Origin: Eublepharis macularius
Lineage: Eukaryota > Chordata > Lepidosauria > Squamata > Eublepharidae
Assembly (NCBI RefSeq): GCF_028583425.1
Contig: NC_072791.1
Location: 30,697,368-30,761,367 of the forward strand
DNA: 64,000 nt
Direction: 5' to 3'
This document shows positions 47,801 through 59,800 of the stretch, one piece after another. The notes below the pieces were generated by a model. It had not been told where the DNA came from. It saw nothing but the letters and a program-made list of their open reading frames with translations, and ran no database searches. How positions within the stretch are numbered: the first letter of the stretch is position 1; each line of letters starts with the position of its first letter. The position numbers and the translations under genes are program-made.

Positions 47801-50800
47801 GAATGAGTCTCCTACAAAATAACCATTTTCAAGAATACACTGCAGAACAGAGGCATATATATGTTACTAGTAACAAATCCCATTGTGGGGAAAAATGCAA
47901 CTGGCTCTAGAAAGGGGAGGGCTGGAAAGCGGGCATTGCCTCCTCCTCCATGACTGTTCCTGGTTGGGTGAAGGCGGGGGGCAGACATTGCTGCTTGCAC
48001 CTCTCCTGATCCCGGCTGGGTGAAGGCGGGGGCAAGCACTGCCACCTGCTCCATGCTTGATCCCAGACGTGTGAAGGGGGGTGGGCATTGCTGCCTGCTC
48101 TGCGTCTGATCCCTGGTGGGTGACGGGGGAAGCAGGCATTGCCTCCTGTTCCACATCTGATCCCAGCTGGGTGAAGGTGGGCTGGCGGGTGTTGCCACCT
48201 GCTCCGCTCCTGATTCCAGCTGGGTGAAGGTGGGGGGGGTGCATTGCCACCTGCTCCACTCCTGATCCAGCTGACTGAAGGTGGGAGTGGGCATTGCCAC
48301 TTGCTCTGCTCCTGATCCTAGCTGGGTGAAGGCGGGCTGGCAGGCATTGCCACCTGCTCCGCTCCTGATCCCAGCTGGGTGAAGGTGGGGGGTAGGCATT
48401 GCCATCTGCTCCGCGCCTGATCCCGTCCTGGGCTTCCCACTGCAGTGCGCTCTCTGGAGCGACAGGCTGCCTCATCTGGGCTTCCCTCCACGGCAGCACC
48501 CTCTGGAGGCGCACCAGGGTAGGAAGTGAGTTGTCAGGAATACAGTTAGCCTTTTACATAGTAGGATATATTGGTGGGTTTTCCTGTACCTGCTCAAAGC
48601 TGGTATAATTTCCCCCTTTACCGGGTGTGAATTTGGCCCTGATAATGTCTTCTGATTAATTTAAGTGGATTGAAGTAAAGGAACCTATAAAGCTACCTTA
48701 GACTGAAGGAGACCACTGATCCATTCATTGGCCCATTGTCTACTCTGATAGAATGGGACTTTACAAAATATGAGATAGGCCTTTCCCCACGCAGGTATTC
48801 GAGATTCTTTAACAGAAGATACCAGGGGTTGAGGTTGGGACTGTATTAATGCAAAAGTGTTTGCTCCACCACTCTCCCTTCTTGTACAAAGCTCAATTTG
48901 AAATTAATGCAGGGAGCAAAAATTTACTGTGCAATATTACACATGCCCACTGTCTCTGTTTATATCGAGCTGCTTCACATGCAATGCCACTATGTCTTCA
49001 ATATCAGCACAGCAGCATAATGCCAGCCCGGCTTACTGATCTCTGATGTGCTGTAGCAGCTGGGCAGCCACTCCTAAGATGCTGGGCACATGGAACATCA
49101 GATAGACAAGTTCTTCTTGACTGCCAGCATCATATTTTAAAGCCTAACTCGACCCATAATCACCCTTCTTTTCACTTTAAGTACGTTGCTGTTCTCAGAA
49201 GAAACAGAAAATGACTTACGTTCAATCAGTTTCTGAATGACCTCATGCCTCTGCTCCTGCTTGCGATTGTAACGTAAGTAAATGCATAGGGTTCGAGCAG
49301 CAGCTTTTTGCACAGGCAAGACATTCTTCAGGAAAGAGAGAAAATATATTTAATCCCACTGGTGTCTCTACAAGGATACAAGGATGCGTGTTGTCTTATG
49401 AAGCGTGCACAAATAATTGAAAGTACAGCTAATGGAAAGCAGAAAGCAACTGAGACTTTGATATTGTCTCTTCAGAAACATGAATCCAAATGGGATTCAG
49501 CAAATACACACACACATCCAAAATAAAACAAACAAAATCCCTCATTTTTCAAATGTGAAAAGAATACTGGTGTGGGGAAAAAGTTCTGTGAAGTCAGTGC
49601 AACTTTTTGTTTTCTTCACAAATTAAAAAAGATCAAGGGTGAAGGGGGTGGGGAGCTGTATTAATATGCACTGGCTGACATGCCCCATCTGTTGAAATAA
49701 CTGAAGCACACTTTACAGGTGCTTCACTACATGTAGTCCTGAATCCTAAAACCAGAAGCAACTGGACAGTGCCACTCATAACAGTTTCCTAATATAGAGA
49801 AATAAGCAGATTTCAGATAAAAAAAGTATAATCCTCTGAGAACCAATGTGGTGTAGTGGTTAAAAGTGTCAGACTAGTAACTGGGAGAATCAGGCCTGAA
49901 TCCCCACTCTGGGCCAGTCAAACATTCTCACCCTAACCTATCCCATAGGGTTGCTGTGGGGTAAAATGGAGGAGTGAATTCTGTAAACCACCTTGGGTTC
50001 CCACTTGGTGGAATGGTGAGGCATGAATGAATGAATGAATGAATGAATGAATGAAACAGAGCAACTTGTTTTTGCTGCCCTGAAGTAATCACTGGAGCTT
50101 AAACTATATCTGTGCCCAGGAGAAGAGATCACCCATTTCTTTAATTTCAGTTTAATTTCAGTGATGTTTCTATTAAACAACACAGCGGAAAATATATTTT
50201 CCGATGAATCACACATCTGCATTTCTGAAGAAGGAAGTTTATTTCAATATGTTTTGTACTAAAACAAAAAGTCCTCTTTTGCTACCAGTTCTCTCCTTCC
50301 TTGTGCGTTAGTCCAGCCCCTCAGTGCTGCGAGCCTCACAAGGAGGGAAACTGAAACCTGAACTTCAGAGCAAGCAGATATCTTGCTAATGCCAGCCCTC
50401 TTCTTTTTCTCCTGCAGGAATAAATGCAGTGATCTGCTTCTGCCAAGGAAAAGAAAAAGAGCAGGTTCTGGGAAAAAGAGTGCCTTATCTCATTACCATT
50501 CTGCAACCTGCTGCCCAGAGGGCCTCCTGGGTCCATGTCTCGCATTTCAAACTGATTCATACTTTATTCTTTTATATTATTTATGAAGTGAGAATCAATA
50601 GATTAAGTAGACCTATACTGGCTTAGGTTGGGATAAATTGTAATTGTGAATCATCAATATGACTGCCAGCAATTTGACAGCATGTCTGTGAGAAGCTTTT
50701 TGACTACAGCGTCCTTATGTCAAAGCCCACCCCCTCCCCTGCTCATTTTAAACACAGGAGACGTTCCTGCAGAAGAAACAGGGCCTCTCAAATCCCTTCC

Positions 50801-53800
50801 TCATCTCTCAGCACAGAATTCCTCTTCCCTGCGCAGTAAGTTGTCGTTAATTACTAGCGTGGATCATGCCGGCCAAACAAACCACTTTATATTTTTAGGC
50901 AGCAGCATCACGTTTTTTTCCCCCAAAATATGGTACGTTTAAGAGCATAAGCCATTCTAGAAGATGGTTGTTGGGGGTCTAGAAGACGTTGGAAGGAAAC
51001 CCTCTGAAGGGATTACAATTATTATTTGTGCTAGTCTGAGAAGTGAGATCCAAGGCAACAAGCATGCAAGAAGTGGGAGAACAGAAAATCTAACCAAGCG
51101 GCCTACTTTAACTGGGCAACACTGCATGGGATAGCCTGCCTCAGGAGGTCATGAAGGCTCCCATACTTCTATCATTCCATTAAATGTATAAAACAGAATT
51201 ATTCAGGAGGGTATTTTAATAATTAGAACAGGGCTGAAGTTACTGTCTGTGAAATTGTAGGCAGTATTCATTGCCTTGCTCTATGTATATATTGGGTTGG
51301 ATTCAACCAGTTTTTCCACTGGTGAAAAGGGGAAGCAGGAATCCCCTTTGTCCACCACAGGACCTGCATGGAGAAAATCCATGTAGGATGGGGACTTCCG
51401 TAAGAAGAGGCATAGGCCAAGACTGAGTGAAAAAGCCAGTGGGACCCCACCCATTATACTGCTGTTGCTGCACTGTTCTCCGATTTTGCAATCCTGCTTT
51501 ATTGTAGGTACTATACAGATTCCTATTGCATCCTCTAATTCTGAAATCCAGTTTTTATTCCATTATTGATTGTATATATTACACCATCCCTATTGCATTG
51601 TGACTGTCTATGTAATCTGTCTTGAGCTTCACCAAGAAAGGAAGACTATAACTGATACAAGCAAACAAGCAGTTCAACGGGTAATGTTGCCTTTGCCAAC
51701 TGGTTCAGAAACCAAACAAAATGAATGCTATATGCTAGCACCTACTTCACATGGAATTGCTAAAGTTGTATCTGGTTGTACCCCTTGTGATTGTTAAAAT
51801 TCTATAGTTTTAGTGTTCACTTCTTTCTTGTCATATATCAAACTCAAGAGAGCAAACAGTCATAACTGTACACTACCAAGGGCCTTTGAACAGAAAAGAA
51901 TGAAGATATGATTCTATGATTCTAACCCATTCACTGGTGCAGCCCAGGCACGGGATTACCACTTCAGTGAAAACTATGCCTTGCAGTTGCCATCCCAAAG
52001 CAAAATGAGATATGCTTGAGAAAGAAATACAAATCAATTAACAAGTGGAGGGAGAGTCATACTAGGAGCTCACATTTGTCATAATGATTGTCAACATCCT
52101 GTGCAAAAAACGGTAATAAATCTGATCACTTGAGATGACATGAGGCAGGCAGGCATATTTTTGGAGTAATTTCTCATGAGTCCTCCATTTCAAAGACGTT
52201 GCTGCTCTCTGCTCCGCTCTTGTTAGCGCTGGAATCAACTCTGGGAAATTCAAAAGCTACAAAATATATATAAACGCTCATTATATCATTAAGGAGAGTT
52301 TAAAACAACAATGCTGGTCTGTTGTACAGTGAGCTGTGCTTGCACAAGCAAGATCTGGAGCTTTCTCCCAAATTCTGCCCTGAAATTTCCCGTCCAAACC
52401 ACAACTCTCCGAAGCAGTGATCGAATGGAAAAGGTGTTAGAGGTGATTGGATTCAAGAAAAGATCTGGAAGTAATGATTCCCCCCGCCCCCGCCCCCCCC
52501 ACTGACATGCCACGGTGGTAAGCCTCTCTCTGCTTCCCAGATAGGCAAGAACATCTGGCCTACAAAAGAAGTCCTCTTGCCACATCCCTACCCTCAACTC
52601 TACTGTTTGGTCCTTCATCACTTTGGAAACATTTCTCAGTAGCAGTCCTGCCGATTCATGGGTTAAGAAGCATTTTATCCTCTCTTCTCCTTTTGTTTAC
52701 TGCACTTTTAAAATATATATTTCTTTATACTAATTTCTTTATTCATTGACCACATGCAGCCAGAAGGAACAGAGGTATACTTTCTTAGGTTTTTGTTAAT
52801 AGGTATTTATTTATTGAATGCGTATCATGTCTGTATACTTTGCTTTATTCCATCTTTTAAAAAAACCTCCTACAGATATCTCTTTCAGTCAGTACCCACA
52901 GTATAACTCAATATTGAAAGTTCACTTGGGCTGGTCAAAATTGAAGATGGCTTCTATAAATCTAAATTATGCCTGTTTTGTTACTCATATGAAGTAGGAA
53001 AAATGTTACTTGGTATTTTACAGATAAGGAGCCCAACAACCCCAGTTTTGGATCCCCTGCCTCTTTCCTTTGGCATCCTACCCTCTGAAAGGACTTCTTC
53101 CTCTTGATCACCTTGCTACTTGGCATATTCTTATTAAAATGAATTAGCTGTTTCTTTCCACTCTATTAGCTGAAGGGCCTGAAAACTGAAATGCCAGCTG
53201 ACAGAAAGATCAGTGGGCCATGTGTACTGTTCTTGACATATACTGGAGCTTTTGCGAGGTGAGGGGAGAAAGCATGGAAGGGCATTCAAACTACATTTCC
53301 TTCAGCTTTGAAAGTTCACTCCAACACACCTGGAAAATCTGTGGTGTGATATTTAATGCAGTATGAAGGGCCACAGATGGAAAGGAAAATAGAAATGTGT
53401 GCTTGTGCAAATGTCTTACGGTGCAATACTATGCTTAGTTACTCTAGTCTAAGACCATTCATTTCAATGAACTCAGACTGGAATAATTCTGCATAGGATT
53501 GCACTGCCAGGCATTACATGTGGATCCTTGGATTTCAACCAAATTTGTGACCACATGCCATCACCAGAAAGAGATCATATGGTGTGGATTTGATACTCTC
53601 GGGCCATGCCATCTGAATACCAGAAGAAGTGTTGCTTCCTATTTATTTGGGTCCGTATTGAGAAGATTGTAGTCATATGGCAATATACTAGGTGGTGATA
53701 TACAGAAAGCCAAGAAAAATAAGTGTGGGGTTCAGATATAGTTTTCTCACTCAGAAGAGGGTTCTTTTACCACATCTATCTGCCTTACCTTGCTTTCCGA

Positions 53801-56800
53801 TCCACCACCTTCGCCTCCAGTAGATAACAGTTCAAGAATATCAGGAAGGTGACTTATTACTGCATCTAACACCTGGTTAAAGAAATGATGAATCACTCAT
53901 TTTTCCAACAACTGTTTTAATATTCTCCTTAGTGTGCTACAGTAACACTGTCAGCTTTGCTGTTTAAAACACACACACACAATTTTCTCTACAGAACTAC
54001 AGAGTTAGGAAAGAATCCTGATTTAAATCCATGCTGACAAGCAGGATGCCCTGTCAATTCCTATTTATGTTGTTTGGAAAGGTAGATTCTATTACTGTCC
54101 GAAGTGACTTGATCTGTTCAGTGATTGCACTTGTACCTCTACTTCACACAGCTAAATGCAGCACCTTCCTATCAAAAACCAACAATATTTTATTACAGCA
54201 TAAGCTTTCATGGAACTGATCAGTGGTATGCAGTCTGCAACTTGTAGAAAGCCTCTTTCACAATCACCATTAACCAGAAGGAGTCACATTTACTTCCATC
54301 ACCGGCAGGAGGCTGGTACCTCTGTAAGGCTTGCAATTTACTCATTCCACCAGCAGTAACTCTTTCAAGGTGGGAACCACCTGCAAATCATAAGCCACAT
54401 CAGGCAAAAAGCGCCCACTTTTCTGTAAACATGAGGCAGGTGCCACACTGGGGAATAGTGCTAAGAAGAGCCATGCTTGAAATGTCAAAGAGCCACCTGT
54501 GGCTCCTGAGCCACTAAGTATCACTGCAACAGAGCCCATTTTCATTGCATCTAAAGAATCTAGCCCACAAACGCTTGCGCTGGAATAAAATTTTGTTAGT
54601 CTTTAACTTCCCACTAGACTCCTGTTCATTTTTGTTGTAATAGATCAATGTGGGTAGCCTTCTAGCACACTTTGGTGGGGGTTTTTTGTATAAGGCTTAA
54701 CCTAAATCTACTGCCTTTTAATATTTCTATTTCTTTCCAGCATTTTTGGGAAACTGTCAGCATGAAGACCCCCAGTCCTTTCAGATTTTCTTCCTATCAC
54801 TTGCTTCTACAACTTCCTCTCAATATATGTCCCATTATTTCAAAAATGCAACACAGAAAGCCAAACCCAATACTCCAAATGAGACTGGCACTAAGCACAG
54901 AGCTATTCCTTGAGGAAACTTGAGCATGAGTATTCAGCCTGTCCTGTTAAAAGTTTCCAGCTTTGTCTCATCCACTCCTTTATAAGCTTTGGGTTGTCAG
55001 TGCAAAACATGAGGTGACAGTGTACATGTCGTAATTCATTCATGTACAATGACATTATATCTGATCTTTAGGCATACTAGCTGTTCTGGAAACCCCAAGT
55101 TGTAAACAAAGGTGTTGAATGACACTGAACCCAAGACTGACCTCTCCCCCCATCCCCTCCAGTTTAATATCAGCCCACTAATTACTCCTCTTTGCATGTG
55201 GTTTCTAAAGCTATTTGGTATCCTACCCTCATTGTAGTTCATTTGGCTCTGCATTTCTCAGTATCTCTTGGGAAGGTGTCACATGGGGCTAAATCAAAAG
55301 CCTTCAGTCATCACTTGTAGATACATCTATACCAAACACCTACCTCATTCTTTATGACTCGGAACATGAAGCAAATAGAAATGATTCATCCCTTCGAGGC
55401 TTTCTTATTTTGGATTGTTAGAATGTCATTTAGAATAACTGTAAATGATCTTAACACAAGCAACAAATACAGAACAATAGGCTATTACCTCTAGTGACTC
55501 ATCCTGTAATAGGGCTACCAGTTCTTTATGTACTACATACACATCGGTATTTAAAAGCTTAGCAACCTGAAAGATAAAAAACCAACAAAGCACGGACATT
55601 AGGCCTTTTAAAACTAGTCATGTTTATTTTTTAGCAAGGCTTGAATTGCCCAAAGGAAACACAGGTTCAAAATGGATTGGTAATGCTAACAAACCAACCA
55701 CACAGCTGTTGAGGTGGTCATGCCTTCCACACCTCTAATATTGCTACTGTGCTGTTAGAAGCACAGAAAGTGAACATTCTACCTGCTGCATATCTCTGAA
55801 TTGTGTTCTGGAGTTCTGGGACTGCATTTTGCAAATTTCTGTACTTTAAATTCCCTTTGAACTTTTAGAAACTTTACAGGCTTCTACAGTTGGACAGATA
55901 TATGAAAGATAATTCTGGATAGCCAGATTTTACTGTTTGGGATTCCCACAAAGAGGGCCATTTCAAATATTACTTTGAAGACATGAGTATGCAAATACAT
56001 GCCTTAAGGTGTACAAATGTAACACAGGACGGGGAACATGCATGTTTCTGCTAGTAAAGATACTCCTTCTCTAGGCCTCCTTGCAGAATTTGACCCATTG
56101 TGATTCAGGTTAACACTTGTCTTAAAAAATAACTGTAAAAAAAAAAGCATTGCTTTAATAATCAAGGAAAGCTTCAAAGAGAAGAGAGAAATTTTCTGCA
56201 TGTTCCCGTGTGCATCTGTAATGTGCTGTATCTGGTGTTGACCTCAAAGACAATTCAGATATTTTGGTTGGTACAAAGTGTGATACCCTCTTTGCTAACA
56301 GGCTGTGTCTGCTGGGATCACATTACGCCTATCTTGATTTTTCTTTGCTGGCTACCTGTTTAGTTATGGGTTCAATTTCAGGTGCTGGTGCTTACCTTTA
56401 AAGTTCATGTCTAATTACTTGTTTTAATGATGTGCTGTAATGATTTCAACATCTTATAACTTTGTACTGTGTTTAATGTTATTAGCCTTGGGTCCTGACT
56501 TTATAGGAAGAAAGGTGGGGCACAGAAGTACCCCTAATAAACAAACAAATTAACAATCAAACATGTGCCTGGAAGCAGCAAGATAACCCATATGGCAAAT
56601 GTTGCACCCTGACACCAAAGTTTATGGGAGTTGGGTTGTACAGACAGACAGACAGGCAGCATTAAACAATGTTTTTAAATATATTATTTAATGTTTTTAA
56701 ATGTTTTTAAACATGTTTGTATTTGTTATCCGCCCTGAGCCTGCGAAAGCGGGGAGGGCGGAATATAAATATAATAAATTAAATTAAATTAAATTAAATT

Positions 56801-59800
56801 AAATTTTTTCATTTCCCTTTTGTATACCGGGGATGAATACCGGTTTCAATTGCACAGGGATGGTGAACATAAATCTTAGGACACTGGTAACTTTACAGTG
56901 CAGGATAAGGAATGTTTAGTAATGTATTAGGGCTTTGAAAGGCCCTAATGACGTTCCTTCTCCCACTCAATAGTGAAAGGTACAGGATTCTTCAAATGTA
57001 AGGGTTGACCATCCCTGCAACCGTGCAACATTAATTATTAAAGATTATGTGTACTTGTCCATTAGTACTACGTCCTATGTTACTATGACTATGGTCTCAC
57101 ACTAACTATTAGAGCAGCACTCTCGGATATAGTAGACTAGGATTGTAGCATGCTGCCTTGAACTTAAAATTAAGGATCATAGTCTTTGTATGCTGTATCC
57201 TATAAACCCTAAACAGAAAAAGTTTATGGAACAAACCCTTCTCCTTGTAGCATCACCCCCCTACCCTCCGCAGCTGCTCCTGAGTTTCAGGGAACTCTCA
57301 GATTCAGTAGGAATGGGAAGGGGGTGCTGGCTGCTGCTTCAGAAGAAATGGGCAGAAATCACTCCCCCTCGCCTTCTATGTGAGCTCTTCCATGAGTGTT
57401 CATGCAAAGAAGGGAGGCCACTTCTGCTGTTTCTCCTTCTTGCTATAGCCCCCAATAATGTATTCTACTCTGCTCCCAAGGATCCCCTAATCATCAGGAG
57501 CAGTTTTTTATGGAGGGGATAGTAATCTGTAGAGGGAAGGGGAAGAAATCTCCTCCATGAACTACTGTATATAAATTAGTAGATTACTACACTATGGAAC
57601 AGTTCTATACTAGAGATGGGCACAAACCAAAATACGAACCAAAATTAAGCACAAACCAGACCGGTTCACGGTTCGCGAACCACAGTTCGTCAGATCCCAT
57701 TTCTGACAAACCACCACCAACTTTAGGCTGGTTCATTTTGGCTGGTTTTTTGGTTCGTCACTGCAGACAGCCTGGTGCCAATCAATCAGTTTCCTAGGCA
57801 ACAGGGGATGAACTTCCTGCAGACCTTCTGCTAACTCGGAAGTGAACTCCTGCTGGCCCGGAAGTGAACTCCTGCTGGCCCAGAAGTGATGATTTTCCGA
57901 CCTGGATGTGCCATTTTCACAAACCAAACGAACCAGTTCGTGAACCAGGGGCAGGTTCGTAGATGTTCGTGGTTCGTGAAATTTGATGAACCACGAACCA
58001 CATGGTTCAATTTTTTTCCAGTTCGTGCCCATCTCTATTCTATACTACATTATAGAACAGCCAGTATAAGGCTAAGATAGCAATTAAAAACAAAACAGCA
58101 ATTAAGTCAATATGCCAGAGATCTGTATTTAAAAAGATCAAACAGGTAATTTTTCACTCATATGGAAAGTGGTTCAGATGAGTAAAATTATTGTATGCTA
58201 ACTGCCAATTAAATTGCCAGGTCCTGCAGTCCCTAGGTAGCTTATGTAGAAATTGCCAAGTATTCCATTCCCACCTCTTTTCACATCTGTGTCTAATTCC
58301 CTTTTCCCTTCCAATTTGATTCCCTCTGTCTCCAGTCATGGACTTGCCTTCTATGTGATGACAAGATGACGAATCCTCTGGTCCAGTGTAAATTTCTAGC
58401 CATAATTTGCATTATACTTGCTTTTATTCAATCATCTCGAATCTATCACCTTCTACTTCCAAGTCAACTCAAGTGCCTTCTCCTGGAAAATTTCATACTA
58501 ACAAAACTGAGAGGGGTTTGTTTGTTCTTTTAATCTGTGAAGACTTCAGGAGAGGCTGTAAATAGCCAAGTAGCTGAGCATGCAGAAAGTCACACATTCA
58601 ATCCCTGGTATCTCCAGTTAAAGAATGTCGAGTAACAGATGTTAGAAAAGATTTCCTTTGCTGGAAAGCCCCAGCCAGTCAGACTGGCCAATACAAGAGT
58701 AGGGCCGTTCTGATTGAAGGTGAGTACTGTGGAAATGGCCTAGGTGGGACAATGACCTGTCTTAGGACAAAGACATTTTCAGGTAGTAAATCTTGAGTGG
58801 TCTGTTACAAGCACAACAGCTCTGTGAGAAAAATTCTGACTCCTTACCACAAAATAGGTATATATGCTATCTATGTATAAATGTATATAACATATGCATG
58901 TGTATCTAATAGCCATGTAAAAACTCCTTTTATAGAGGAGGGAAAAACTGCGTAACAAGGTCACACTAGGTTATAGAACAGGATTCTACAACCTGAGAAA
59001 TATCTTAGGCTTGTAAGGGAGAAAAAACAGCAAAATGAGTAATTCCAATGTCTTTGTACATATATGCGGAGAAGTTAGCCGTGTTAGTCTGTAGTAGCAA
59101 AATCAAAAAGAGTCCAGTAGCACCTTTAAGACTAACCAACTTTATTGTAGCATAAGCTTTCGAGAATCACAGTTCTCTTCGTCAGATGCATGGAGGGCAA
59201 GAAGAAACTGGTCAGATATATAGGTGGAGAGGGGAGGGCGGAGTAGATGCAAACAGTAGCTTCTGATATGGAGATCAGTTTGCTTCTGTTAAGGAAGTCA
59301 GAAGCAACAGAAGCAAACTGATCTCCATATCAGAAGCTACTGTTTGCATCTACTCCGCCCTCCCCTCTCCACCTATATATCTGACCAGTTTCTTCTTGCC
59401 CTCCATGCATCTGACGAAGAGAACTGTGATTCTCGAAAGCTTATGCTACAATAAAGTTGGTTAGTCTTAAAGGTGCTACTGGACTCTTTTTGATTTTGTA
59501 CATATAAATGATATAGGGAGGGAGAGAACTTTGGCTTGTATTTTGGGTTGCCAGAACAACCCAGAATGGCACCTGATACCTGGTGTTGTAGTAGGTTACT
59601 GGGGGAATCAGAAGCAGAGGCACAATGGGGGAAAGAACGGAGATATTGTGAGGGCTGAAAAAATAAATAAAAGAGCAAGTGGGTAGGGCAAACAGCCTGA
59701 AAGGAGAAAAAGCCAGAACGGAGGATGGCTCAGGGATGGATAGGAAGGATGATCGGTGGGTTGGAGGGGAAAAAAGAATGATAAAGCGAGGAAGTAAAAA

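Noticed and set aside
47812-48514. Two long minus-strand frames (197 and 215 codons)
   Set aside because: They are produced by a 49-54-base minisatellite; the periodic Pro/Ser/Gln-rich reading has no family signal.
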